A stretch of 64,000 nucleotides of DNA, from positions 124,001 to 188,000 of the forward strand of contig JASGJA010000016.1 in assembly GCA_049840935.1 (NCBI GenBank), read 5' to 3'. This stretch comes from Mesorhizobium_G sp049840935 (GTDB lineage Bacteria; Pseudomonadota; Alphaproteobacteria; Rhizobiales; Rhizobiaceae). Position 1 is the first letter of the stretch, and every line of letters starts with the position of its first letter. The notes beneath the pieces are model-generated. The model saw nothing but the letters and a program-made list of their open reading frames with translations. It was not told the DNA's origin and ran no database searches. The position numbers and the translations under genes were made by a program. This document shows, in pieces, positions 27,581 through 35,525 of this stretch.

Positions 27581-29075
27581 TAGGCTTGGCCGCAGTCAGA
27601 CTGCGGTTTTCGTTCTGCTCGCAGTCTATTTCGCGGCGAATGTCGTGGTGCGGCTTAATCAGCCTGCGTCTCTCGAATATGATGAGGCACACCAGCTTTA
27701 TTTGTCGCAATGGTTATTTCCCGGCATCAACTCTCAGCCGCCGTTCTACAACTGGCTGCAATATGGGGTGGTGCATCTGTTTGGCAGTTCTCTGGCTTCT
27801 CTCTCCGGCCTTAAGAACACGATGTTGTTCTGTTGCTATCTCATTTTCGGGTTTACTGCCGCCAAAGTGCTCAAAGACCGAGCGCTTGCGGCAATAGCTA
27901 CGCTTGGCCTGCTGACGATTCCATCAATTAGCTATGAAACCCAGCGTGATTTGAGCCATACCGTTGCTGCGCTTTTCGCCGCCTGTCTCTTCTTTTACTG
28001 TTTCGTTCGCACAGTGGAAAAGCCAAACGCGATGAACTACGCGCTGACCGGCATTGCTGCTGGCATAGGCGCGATTTCCAAGTACAATTTTGTGCTGTTT
28101 CCGATCCTCACCGTTCTTGCTGTGTTGCCAGATCGTGAGCTTCGCCGTCGCGTTTTCGACCCCAGAATTGCGATTTCGATGGTTATGGCTGCGCTCGTCG
28201 TTGCACCGCATGGGTGGTGGTTTATCAACAATTGGACGCGCGCCACGACCAGAACCGTCGGAAAACTAACGCTGGACGCATCCTCCAGCTGGATAATTCA
28301 GATGGGGCAGGGGCTATCCTCGCTTGCCGAGGCGCTTTTGGGAACAGCCGCACCCTGCGTACTTTTGTTCCTGCTGGTGTTCGGTCGCGATTTGCCCGCT
28401 TCGTGGCGCGCCCATAACAAATGGACTCGTCTTCTGGAGCGCATGTTCCTAGGCTTGGTGGTAGCGCTCCTGCTGATGGTGCTGTTCGCAGGGGTCAGCA
28501 ACGTTAAGAGCCGGTGGCTGATACCTTTTTCCTTTCTCTTGCCGCTTTATCTTTGCCTCAAGCTGGAAGCCTCAGGCGCTCATATCGCGCAGGCACCCAG
28601 ACGCATGGCAGCAATCGCCCTTGCAATCATGATCGCAATCCCGGCAACGCTCTATGTGCGGAACACATCGATCGGCGCGCTGGAACATTACGGCAAACAG
28701 CATGTGCCTTATGGTGCTGCCGTACAGGAAATTCTGGCGAGCGGCGATGCACCGCCTGCGCTTATCGTGACACCGGATTCATATCTTCCAGGGAATATAA
28801 GGCTGCATGCGCCGGATATTCCTGTGGTCGCCCCCTCATATCCACCTTCGCTGGCAGAATATCCGTTTGATGCCAATCATCCGTGGCTGGCAGTCTGGCG
28901 AAATATTGACGGCTCGCCTTCCCCCCTGCCGCCCCCGGCATTTGAACGATGGGTGCGGGGCAATGCACGGCTTCGCGATGCGAAATGGGAAATAGGAACG
29001 GTTGCTCCGCCCTACAATTATGGAAAGCCCGGCGATTTATACAGTTTCAGCTATGCGTGGATTCGACCAGAATAG
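27564..29075 (+). CDS. GT39-family (PMT/ArnT-like) membrane glycosyltransferase
   Basis: A 503-residue integral membrane transferase expected to use the polyprenyl-phosphate sugar made by the upstream GT2 enzyme, acting on the periplasmic side. The first loop contains LEYDEAHQLYLSQWLFPG, with the acidic pair conserved in PMT/ArnT/Rgt enzymes. About ten helices follow and then a short soluble C-terminal domain (VTPDSYLPGNIRLHAPDIPV...). The ATG at 27564 is preferred over one 24 codons upstream because it places the first helix (TAVFVLLAVYFAANVVV) near the N-terminus; it overlaps the GT2 gene. In Rhizobium, similar pairs (RgtE with RgtA-D) move galacturonate, but the sugar here is unknown. Confidence 0.83.
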   Translation: MPTILDRLGRSQTAVFVLLAVYFAANVVVRLNQPASLEYDEAHQLYLSQWLFPGINSQPPFYNWLQYGVVHLFGSSLASLSGLKNTMLFCCYLIFGFTAAKVLKDRALAAIATLGLLTIPSISYETQRDLSHTVAALFAACLFFYCFVRTVEKPNAMNYALTGIAAGIGAISKYNFVLFPILTVLAVLPDRELRRRVFDPRIAISMVMAALVVAPHGWWFINNWTRATTRTVGKLTLDASSSWIIQMGQGLSSLAEALLGTAAPCVLLFLLVFGRDLPASWRAHNKWTRLLERMFLGLVVALLLMVLFAGVSNVKSRWLIPFSFLLPLYLCLKLEASGAHIAQAPRRMAAIALAIMIAIPATLYVRNTSIGALEHYGKQHVPYGAAVQEILASGDAPPALIVTPDSYLPGNIRLHAPDIPVVAPSYPPSLAEYPFDANHPWLAVWRNIDGSPSPLPPPAFERWVRGNARLRDAKWEIGTVAPPYNYGKPGDLYSFSYAWIRPE

Positions 29076-29092
29076 CGGAGTGATTTGGCGTA

Positions 29093-29431
29093 GTGAACGG
29101 CCAGAAAAATGAAACGATTTTTTCGCTCGAAAGCGCCAGCCTCAAATTTGGCAACGGAGCGATTGACGAGCTTGGTTGGGAACTCAATCGCCTCGGCCTG
29201 AAAAGGCCCTTGATCGTTGCCCATCCACATCTGCGCACTTCCGCACCGTTCGATTCGATGCGAGATGTTGGCACACCCTCGGGAATTGCTGCGCTCGCCT
29301 CCGATGAGATAGATATTTCTTTGCTGGTGGAAGGCGCGCTGAAGCAGCAAAGGCTGCTTGTCGGTTTACCGAAGAGCATCGATGCAAAAGGCATCGAATC
29401 AATCTTCCTTACATCGCTTGCAAACTGGTAA
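29093..29431 (+). pseudogene. Iron-containing alcohol dehydrogenase (HOT-like) remnant with internal deletion
   Basis: The 112-residue reading frame begins like a hydroxyacid-oxoacid transhydrogenase/Fe-ADH (SLKFGNGAIDELGWELNRLGLKRPLIV). It jumps after FDSMRDV directly to the family's C-terminus (GTPSGIAALASDEIDISLLVEGALKQQRLL...SLANW). Family members have about 370-430 residues, so roughly 300 central residues, including all iron ligands, are missing without loss of frame. This is a genuine deletion remnant rather than a sequencing error. It starts at GTG 29093 and precedes the amidohydrolase, where the intact gene may once have been co-transcribed. Confidence 0.75.
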
Positions 29432-29492
29432 TCGCTGGCTTGTTTACCGTCCGATCAATGCTCTACGTTGGGCGCGAAACCGGGAATCGAAA

Positions 29493-30776
29493 ATGGCGTT
29501 CGACATTCTTGTAAAAGGTGGAACTCTCCCCAATGGGCACATTGCCGATATAGGCATAGCTGGCGACAAAATCACTGCGATTGAACCTCGGATCGAAGGC
29601 GAGGCGGCGCGCATTGTGGACGCCACAGGTAATCTCGTCTCACCGCCTTTTGTCGATCCACATTTCCATATGGATGCGACTCTCTCATACGGCATTCCAC
29701 GCATAAATGCCTCCGGCCTGTTGCTTGAAGGCATAGCGCTTTGGGGGGAACTAAAACCGCTGCTGACCCATGAAGCTGTCAAAAGCCGCGCCCTCGCGTA
29801 TTGCGATTGGGCCGTCTCGATGGGATTGTTGGCCATCCGCACACATGTGGACACGTGCGATGACAGACTGCTCGCGACAGAAGCCCTTTTGGAAGTTCGT
29901 CGCGAAGTAGCACCCTATATAGACCTCCAACTCGTGGCTTTTCCGCAAGATGGGCTCTATCGCTCGCCAAACGCACGAGAAAACACCATTCGAGCTCTTG
30001 ATCTTGGCGTCGATATAGTCGGCGGCATTCCGCATTTCGAACGTACGATGGCCGATGGTCGTCGGTCTGTGACTGAGCTTTGCGAGATTGCTGCCCAACG
30101 CGGATTGATGGTGGACATGCATTGCGATGAGACCGACGATCCACTCTCACGCCAAATAGAGCAACTTGCCTATGAAACACAACGGCTTGGTTTGCAGGGC
30201 AGGGTTGCCGGCTCGCATCTGACATCCATGCATTCCATGGACAATTATTATGTTTCCAAGCTTCTGCCGCTCATTGCCGAAGCGCAAGTTTCGGCCATTC
30301 CAAATCCGCTTATCAATATTATGCTGCAAGGGCGGCACGACACCTATCCAAAACGGCGCGGCATGACCCGCGTGCCCGAAATGCTGAAGCACGGTATTCG
30401 GGTTGGATGGGGGCAGGATTGCGTGCTGGATCCCTGGTATTCATTAGGCACGGCGGATATGCTCGATGTTGCCTTTATGGGGCTTCACGTTGCGCAGATG
30501 TCGTCACCGGACGACATGAGGCGGTGTTTCGATATGGTCACGAACGTCAACGCCGCCATTATGGGGCTGGACCATCTCGGACTGGAAGTGGGAAAGACCG
30601 CGAGTCTTGTGATCCTTGATGCTGGCGATCCAATTGAAGCGATCCGGCTGCGGCCCGACCGCCTATGCGTGATTGCGAAGGGCAAGGTTGTGGCGGAAAA
30701 GCCGCGTCACGATACAAGGCTGATAATTCCGGGCAGGCCGGAGACAATCAATCGCCGCCATCGCCTACCGAACTGA
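29493..30776 (+). CDS. Cytosine-deaminase-like amidohydrolase
   Basis: A 427-residue amidohydrolase of the CodA/AtzF-type branch. Metal ligands are visible as HFH in VDPHFHMDATLSYG, HCDETDD, GSHLTSMHSM and the aspartate in WGQDCVLDPWYSLG. The N-terminal MAFDILVKGGTLPNGHIADIGIAGDKI and C-terminal KTASLVILDAGDPIEAIRLRP form the usual composite beta-sandwich. CodA-type enzymes deaminate cytosine or isoguanine, but many neighbours of the family act on other cyclic amidines, so the substrate is uncertain. The ATG at 29493 starts the conserved fold; upstream starts run into the Fe-ADH remnant. It converges on the aminotransferase gene with seven bases between stops. Confidence 0.85.
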   Translation: MAFDILVKGGTLPNGHIADIGIAGDKITAIEPRIEGEAARIVDATGNLVSPPFVDPHFHMDATLSYGIPRINASGLLLEGIALWGELKPLLTHEAVKSRALAYCDWAVSMGLLAIRTHVDTCDDRLLATEALLEVRREVAPYIDLQLVAFPQDGLYRSPNARENTIRALDLGVDIVGGIPHFERTMADGRRSVTELCEIAAQRGLMVDMHCDETDDPLSRQIEQLAYETQRLGLQGRVAGSHLTSMHSMDNYYVSKLLPLIAEAQVSAIPNPLINIMLQGRHDTYPKRRGMTRVPEMLKHGIRVGWGQDCVLDPWYSLGTADMLDVAFMGLHVAQMSSPDDMRRCFDMVTNVNAAIMGLDHLGLEVGKTASLVILDAGDPIEAIRLRPDRLCVIAKGKVVAEKPRHDTRLIIPGRPETINRRHRLPN

Positions 30777-30783
30777 ATTTCGA

Positions 30784-31896
30784 TCAGGCTCGTGCGGAGG
30801 CGAGTGCCTTAGGCAGCTCTTCTGCGAAAATATTCAGTTCGCCGTCAAGGCCGACACCGATGCGAATGCAGCGGTCGAGGCCAAGCGCCATTGGCTTGCG
30901 CACGAAGACGTCGCGAGCAAGCAGGCCATCCAGTACCTTCTTCGCGAAAACGCCATCGCTACCGCAATCAATGGTTATGAAGTTCGTGGCCGACGGCAGC
31001 GGGATCAATCCGTTGGCGGTTGCGATTTCGGCAATTCTCTGCCGCCCCGCTCCGATCCGCCCCACGACCTGTTCCAGATAGGCTTGATCGCTCAAGGCGG
31101 CGAGCCCCGCGACTTGCGCCATTTTGTTGACCCCGTAGTGGTTGCGCATCTTCTCGAAATTGGCGATCACATCGGCATCACCGAACGCATAACCGCAGCG
31201 CAGGCCAGCAAGTCCATAGGCTTTGGAGAAAGTTCTCAAGCGCAGGACATTGGGTCGAATGAGACTGGCCGGAGGCAAAATGCCGTCAGGGGCTGTTTCA
31301 CCATAAGCTTCGTCCAGAAGCAGCATCGCCGTTTGCGGAAGCGCGTTGATGAATTCGATTACCTCATCCGATTTCCACCAACTGCCCATGGGATTGTCCG
31401 GGTTGGAAAGATAAACAAGCGGAGCATTTTCCCTATGCACTGCGTCGAGCAGGGCGCCCAAGCTTTCCTTGTCGTTTTCATATTGGACAAGGACAAGTTT
31501 ACCGCCTGATCCGGCAACGTGAAAATTGAACGTCGGATAGGCTCCCAATGATGTCACGACCGGCGTGCCGTCTTCGACAAAAAGGCGTGTTGCGACGCCC
31601 AGCAAGCCATCGATTCCTTCGCCAACTACTACATTGGCTGCGCTCAATCCCAAATGAACGGCAAGCGCCTGCTTCAGTTCGTAATTGTCGGGATCACAAT
31701 ATTTCCACATCGCGCCGGCTGCGGATTGCATCGCTGCAATCACGGACGGCGCTGGGCCGAAGCAGCTCTCATTTGCGCCTATTCTTGCTCTGAAAAGTTT
31801 ACCGCGGGTGCGTTCCTGAGCTTCAGGGCCGACAAACGGGACTGTCGTCGGCAATCCAGCCGCTATTTTGGTGAAACGTGGCGTTTTCGCAGTCAT
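30784..31896 (-). CDS. PLP-dependent class I/II aminotransferase (histidinol-phosphate-type)
   Basis: A 370-residue fold-type I aminotransferase. Features include IGANESCFGPAPSVIAAM (the N-terminal ANE motif), YLSNPDNPMGSWW, LLLDEAYGE with the PLP-contacting Asp, and RTFSKAYGLAGLRCGYAF with the Schiff-base Lys. The C-terminal RCIRIGVG holds the carboxylate-binding Arg. It resembles HisC-like enzymes that are not in his operons; the physiological amino donor and acceptor are unknown. The ATG at 31896 follows GAGAGCTTG and gives the family's N-terminus; a longer frame back to 32106 runs into the recombinase and is rejected. It is the last gene before the recombinase and marks the probable core/accessory edge. 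Confidence 0.86.
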   Translation of the reverse strand: MTAKTPRFTKIAAGLPTTVPFVGPEAQERTRGKLFRARIGANESCFGPAPSVIAAMQSAAGAMWKYCDPDNYELKQALAVHLGLSAANVVVGEGIDGLLGVATRLFVEDGTPVVTSLGAYPTFNFHVAGSGGKLVLVQYENDKESLGALLDAVHRENAPLVYLSNPDNPMGSWWKSDEVIEFINALPQTAMLLLDEAYGETAPDGILPPASLIRPNVLRLRTFSKAYGLAGLRCGYAFGDADVIANFEKMRNHYGVNKMAQVAGLAALSDQAYLEQVVGRIGAGRQRIAEIATANGLIPLPSATNFITIDCGSDGVFAKKVLDGLLARDVFVRKPMALGLDRCIRIGVGLDGELNIFAEELPKALASARA

Positions 31897-31954
31897 CAAG
31901 CTCTCATGTGGTGCGAACGGATTGATCAACCGCGTACACCAACTTGCGAAATCG

Positions 31955-31984
31955 AAAAAGCCCGAGGTTGAGATTCGAGGCTTC
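31955..31984 (-). terminator. Possible terminator of the recombinase gene
   Basis: Read on the minus strand, AAGCC (complement of 31979-31983) pairs with GGCTT (complement of 31958-31962). This is followed by a T-run (complement of the A-run 31955-31959). The stem is short and imperfect, with a loop of about 16 bases. It sits about 30 bases after the recombinase stop, where a terminator would be expected. Confidence 0.4.
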
Positions 31985-32011
31985 GGTATTTTTGAAAGCC
32001 GTTGCCCGAGC

Positions 32012-32989
32012 CTACGCGTAGATCGGCGCTGGAATATGCGATGCCAGATTTTGCCTTTCGAGCACAGCCACGCATCGGTCGAGGTCGCTCGTAGCCAGAT
32101 GCGCATAACGCATAGTCATCTGCAATGTCTGATGACCGAGCCACATCTGAACACGTCGGATATCGATCCCACCCTGGACGAGTCTCGACGCGCAGGTGTG
32201 TCGAAGGACGTGTGGTACAACCTGGTCGTCGGTTCCTAGCCCGACTTCAAGTTTCGCCTCGTTCCAGATTGCGCGGAAGCGCGCCTGATCGAGCATGGCA
32301 AACGGCCCACGCGGGCGTCGGTGAATAGGATCGACAGGTGGCGGGACAATGATTGATTGAACAGCCCGCTCGGTGAGTGGCACCGTTCTGCTGCGGCCAG
32401 ACTTGGTAATCCAGAAAGTCACGCGATGGTCCTGAATGTCGTTCCAGATAAGACCGATGGCTTCGCCAAGTCTGCAACCGGAATCGACAAGAAAAATGCA
32501 AAGCCGGTACGCATCTTCGCTCTTGGTTCGGATCGCAGAGAACAAGCGGTCCTCCTCATCGAAATCAAGAAAGCGGATTCGCCCTGCGCCTTCTTTTTGA
32601 CGGCGAAACTCAGGTAAACTGTGAATGTTGCCCATTTTACTGGCCTTGCGAAGCAACTTGCTTAACGCGGCCATCTTTCTATTGATGGTCGCATTGCTGT
32701 TGCCGCGTTGGCGCAAAGCAATTATCAGACTGTCCACCGTCTCCTGATTGAATGTACTGAAACGTTTGCCAAGCAATATCTCATTTATCTCGCCAATAAA
32801 CGATGAGACATTGTATTTATGCTTACCTTCGGCCCAAAGCAGATCTTTGTATCGGTCAAACAGTTCAGAAATGGAAAACTGTTCAACCTCTCGGATATGG
32901 CTCTGCGAATAGCGAAGTTCGTATCCGGTATTGCCTGAGGTGACAGAGCCGCCCCATTCAAATTCGAACTTGGTCGCAGATTTTTTCAT
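32012..32989 (-). CDS. Tyrosine recombinase / phage-type integrase
   Basis: A 325-residue site-specific recombinase. The N-terminal SAM-like DNA-binding domain spans about residues 40-125. The catalytic domain shows all expected residues: Arg173 in GCRLGEAIG, Lys196 in TKSGRSRTVPL, His260 and Arg263 in HVLRHTCASRL, His286 in MWLGHQTLQ and the nucleophile Tyr295 in MRYAHL. All catalytic positions are intact, so it may be active. The ATG at 32989 is preferred over TTG at 33001. It lies where genes of core type give way to a long catabolic region, as expected for the integrase of a genomic island. No tRNA target is visible beside it. Confidence 0.93.
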   Translation of the reverse strand: MKKSATKFEFEWGGSVTSGNTGYELRYSQSHIREVEQFSISELFDRYKDLLWAEGKHKYNVSSFIGEINEILLGKRFSTFNQETVDSLIIALRQRGNSNATINRKMAALSKLLRKASKMGNIHSLPEFRRQKEGAGRIRFLDFDEEDRLFSAIRTKSEDAYRLCIFLVDSGCRLGEAIGLIWNDIQDHRVTFWITKSGRSRTVPLTERAVQSIIVPPPVDPIHRRPRGPFAMLDQARFRAIWNEAKLEVGLGTDDQVVPHVLRHTCASRLVQGGIDIRRVQMWLGHQTLQMTMRYAHLATSDLDRCVAVLERQNLASHIPAPIYA

Positions 32990-33130
32990 GCGCGCACGCA
33001 ATATTCAGCGCTCCGTGCAGATTCCATGACTTCGGGTTGCAAACGCGGCGTCTGGCAAAAGCCAGCCGCACCATTCTTTTTCACTTACTCCGGCATTCTT
33101 CCTTGTTTGCGGGTTGGTCTCGATTTGTCG

Positions 33131-33162
33131 AAAACAAAAAGGCCCGACATGAAGCCGGGCCT
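33131..33162 (-). terminator. Rho-independent terminator of the porin gene
   Basis: AGGCCCG (33140-33146) and CGGGCCT (33156-33162) form a perfect 7-base-pair GC-rich stem with a 9-base loop. On the minus strand the stem is followed by a T-rich tail (complement of the A-rich 33131-33140). It lies about 40 bases after the porin stop on the same strand, an ordinary position for an intrinsic terminator. Confidence 0.85.
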
Positions 33163-33200
33163 CTGTTGATTAGCTATTTGTTGAAATAGCCATAATCATA

Positions 33201-34265
33201 TTAGAAATTGCGCTGGAAGCGGAGGAAACCGCCAATGCCTTCGCTGCCCGGTGCCGACGTAGAAACGCTAGCATAGTCGCTGTAGGTAACTTCCGGGATC
33301 ACGTGGAGACCCTTGACGACTTCGTAGTCGATATTGGCTGCAACTGCCAAATCACCATCAGTGCCGTTGCCTTCGTCATACGAAACCTGTGCGTTGACGG
33401 TGGCCTTGTCGTTGACCTTGAAGGATGCGCCACCCCAAACGGCCCAATCGCCGTTCCAAGGCTTGTAGTTGTTGCCATTACCGTTGTCGTTGGTGCCGTA
33501 GCCACCCATTACGAACAACGAGATCTGCTCGTTGACGTTCAGGTCTACGCGAACCTTACCAGCCCATTCTTCGTTGACGCTGTCATAGCCGAATACGCCC
33601 GTAGCTGCACCCCAGCCGCCGGCATACTTTGCGCCAGCAACAACGTGCGGCAGGTAGCTGTCGATTTCGTAAGCCGAACTAGCTTCGCCGGTTTCCAGAG
33701 CGATGATGCCCGAGAAGCCGTTGCCCGCGTCGAGCGTGTAGCTGATCAGGTTGGTGTCGAACGGACCATAACCGATCATGTCGTCAGCGATCACGCCGCC
33801 AGCATAGCCAGCGAAAGTCGTGAATACCGATTCGTCCTTACCAACGCGGAAGCCGCCGAGCTGAACCCATGCGAAGTTCAGCGAATTGCTGTTGCCGGAT
33901 TCATCAGCGTAGTTGAAACGGGTTTCAGTGTACGTAGACAGGGTGCCGAGCTCAGTTTCCGAGCCAGTCCAAGTGCGCAGCGAAAGGCGAGCTTTGTGAT
34001 TGTAAGTGTCGTCGCCGCTGCCTGCATCGACCTTGCCGCCGTACGGACCATCACCCATGCCGAAATCAACGCGGACATAGCCGCCGATGCGCAGGCAGGT
34101 TTCGGTGCCGGGGATGTAGAAGTAGCCCGAACCATAGGTGTCGCAAACGCGAACGTACTCAGCCGGTTCTGGCTCTGCAGCAACGTTGACGGCGTCGGCG
34201 GCACGTGCGCCGGAAACTGCGACGAGAGCCGCAGCGGAGCCGAGAAGAAGGCTCTTGATGTTCAT
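33201..34265 (-). CDS. Omp2-family outer-membrane porin
   Basis: A 354-residue general porin (Porin_2 family) forming a trimeric 16-stranded barrel in the outer membrane. The signal peptide MNIKSLLLGSAAALVAVSGA (cleavage after ARA, near residue 23) is nearly the Brucella Omp2 one. The segment YVRVCDTYGSGYFYIPGTET, the acidic constriction loop (DESVFTTFAGYAGGVIADD) and the C-terminal FLRFQRNF fit the family. The ATG at 34265 follows CTGGAGGTCAG, a strong ribosome site; the frame is open 27 codons further up but without a site. It is monocistronic with its own terminator and sits between the recombinase and a repeat patch. Porins of this family often occur in several variable copies per genome. 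Confidence 0.94.
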   Translation of the reverse strand: MNIKSLLLGSAAALVAVSGARAADAVNVAAEPEPAEYVRVCDTYGSGYFYIPGTETCLRIGGYVRVDFGMGDGPYGGKVDAGSGDDTYNHKARLSLRTWTGSETELGTLSTYTETRFNYADESGNSNSLNFAWVQLGGFRVGKDESVFTTFAGYAGGVIADDMIGYGPFDTNLISYTLDAGNGFSGIIALETGEASSAYEIDSYLPHVVAGAKYAGGWGAATGVFGYDSVNEEWAGKVRVDLNVNEQISLFVMGGYGTNDNGNGNNYKPWNGDWAVWGGASFKVNDKATVNAQVSYDEGNGTDGDLAVAANIDYEVVKGLHVIPEVTYSDYASVSTSAPGSEGIGGFLRFQRNF

Positions 34266-34852
34266 TTTCTGACCTCCAGTCAGAATCGAACTTCGATGCG
34301 CGGAATCAGTACCGTGGCTTTGCGTGCAATTGTGCGAAACGAGCAATTCCCGCAGGCGCCGGGAACGCGCAACATCAATAATTTCCTGGAATTTAACTTG
34401 ATGGCGGTGTTTGCAGTCTAGAGCGAACTAGTCTCTGGTGAGGATTTTCCCTGCTAACGGGAAAATGCAGGGAAAAAATCGCGTTTCTGACAGAAAAAGC
34501 TCAAAATCATGTGGAATCTCACCGTGTTCTCAAGGTGTTGGCGACATTTTCCCTAGATGGCCTTGCAGGGAAATTAAATGGAAGAGCAGGGAATTTTTCT
34601 TCCGCTAACAGGGACCGCGTGTAAGCGTCCAGGGGAGACACACTTGTGGCTGAACGAGCGTTCCGATCTTTGCTTCCACGGCGAAGTCTGTGGAACAACC
34701 CTGATGAGCCGGAGCCTCCGTTAGCTCACGCCGCTAGTTGTCCCAAAATCCCTGGCGACGAACACTATGAGCGTCCTCCCCAACGAATGCATGAGCCGCG
34801 CCAACCCGGCAGCAGCGCATTGCCTTGAAAAGCTAGATCCACCTCGCAGATT
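34266..34852. other. 587-base gene-free gap: porin leader, repeat patch, no recognised gene
   Basis: The first part (to about 34430) is AT-richer and must hold the porin promoter. The middle (34438-34615) holds the TTTTCCCTG/CAGGGAA repeats described separately. The remainder, 34620-34852, has an open frame of 60 codons (34646-34828) with no family resemblance, no hydrophobic pattern and no good ribosome site, so it is not called. I looked for a tRNA as an integration target and found none. Confidence 0.6.
34438..34615. repeat. Cluster of TTTTCCCTG / CAGGGAAAA repeats
   Basis: ATTTTCCC (34444-34451) and GGGAAAAT (34459-34466) form a perfect 8-base-pair inverted repeat around TGCTAAC. It is followed at once by GCAGGGAAAA. 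Further copies are ATTTTCCCTAG near 34546-34556, GCAGGGAAATT near 34565-34575, GAGCAGGGAATTTTT from about 34584 and CTAACAGGGA near 34604-34613. Thus at least five partial copies of a TTTTCCCTGxTAACxGGGAAAA-like unit lie within 180 bases. Similar short motifs are familiar from rhizobial genomes near recombinases; a role as recombinase target is inference. Confidence 0.6.
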
Positions 34853-35470
34853 TTATCCGACCTTGGCGTCTGCGAGGCTTTTGCCCGCAGCGATGCGGTT
34901 TAATATGCCAGCGTCACGATCCTCGATTGTCCGGCTTTCCGCCGCGACGAGTTCAGTCATTAATCGCGGGACGATGACGACGCCATCGTAATCGGCAACC
35001 GCGATGTCGCCTGGCTCGACACGGACCCCCGCGATGGAAACGACACCGTTGAGTTGCGCTATCTCGGCACGGTACCCGCCGGTGCGCATGAAATGCCCGC
35101 GGGTAAACATGGGATAACCGAGATCGACGATTCGCTCGGCGTCGCGGCATACACCGTCGATGACGGTTCCAGCAATTTGCCTGTTTACAGCAACACTGGT
35201 CAGAATGTCGCCCCACACGGAGCAGTCGTCGCGCCCGCCATTATCGATCACGACGACAGTGCCAGCAGGGACGGAGTCGACATAGTCTCCCAATGACGTC
35301 GGCGTCTTGCCGCCATAAGCATGAAAACGCACGGTGAAGACTTCCCCTATGAAGCGCATACCACGCGATAGCGGCTTGATGCCCTTGAGCGGCCCCGGCA
35401 AGCCCAATTTGTCCAACGCGTCGGACACAGACGAAGTGGAAATATTTTCAAACAGATCGCGGACGGACAT
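34853..35470 (-). CDS. RraA / HMG-CHA aldolase family protein
   Basis: A 205-residue protein of the RraA-like fold, which includes 4-hydroxy-4-methyl-2-oxoglutarate and 4-carboxy-4-hydroxy-2-oxoadipate aldolases that release pyruvate. The metal/substrate site is visible as DNGGRDDCSVWGDIL and GTVIDGVCRDAERI, with the Arg-Asp pair conserved in the aldolases. Next to catabolic dehydrogenases an aldolase role is more likely than RNase E inhibition. The ATG at 35470 gives MSVRDLFENISTSSVSDAL, the normal start. It lies downstream of the FAD-linked dehydrogenase on the same strand with a 55-base gap. A second member of the family is at 61512. Confidence 0.83.
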   Translation of the reverse strand: MSVRDLFENISTSSVSDALDKLGLPGPLKGIKPLSRGMRFIGEVFTVRFHAYGGKTPTSLGDYVDSVPAGTVVVIDNGGRDDCSVWGDILTSVAVNRQIAGTVIDGVCRDAERIVDLGYPMFTRGHFMRTGGYRAEIAQLNGVVSIAGVRVEPGDIAVADYDGVVIVPRLMTELVAAESRTIEDRDAGILNRIAAGKSLADAKVG

Positions 35471-35525
35471 GTTCTCCCCAGATACCTATTTGTTGTTGTT
35501 TTGGAACGTCAGCCATTCGCTGGCT

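Noticed and set aside
33303..34421. 372-codon open frame antisense to the porin gene
   Set aside because: It mirrors the strongly supported porin on the other strand, has no family resemblance and no ribosome site.
34646..34828. 60-codon open frame between the repeat patch and the RraA gene
   Set aside because: No similarity, no plausible ribosome site, proline-rich random-looking composition.
31897..34852. tRNA gene serving as attachment site for the recombinase
   Set aside because: I looked on both strands and found no cloverleaf-like sequence in these gaps.
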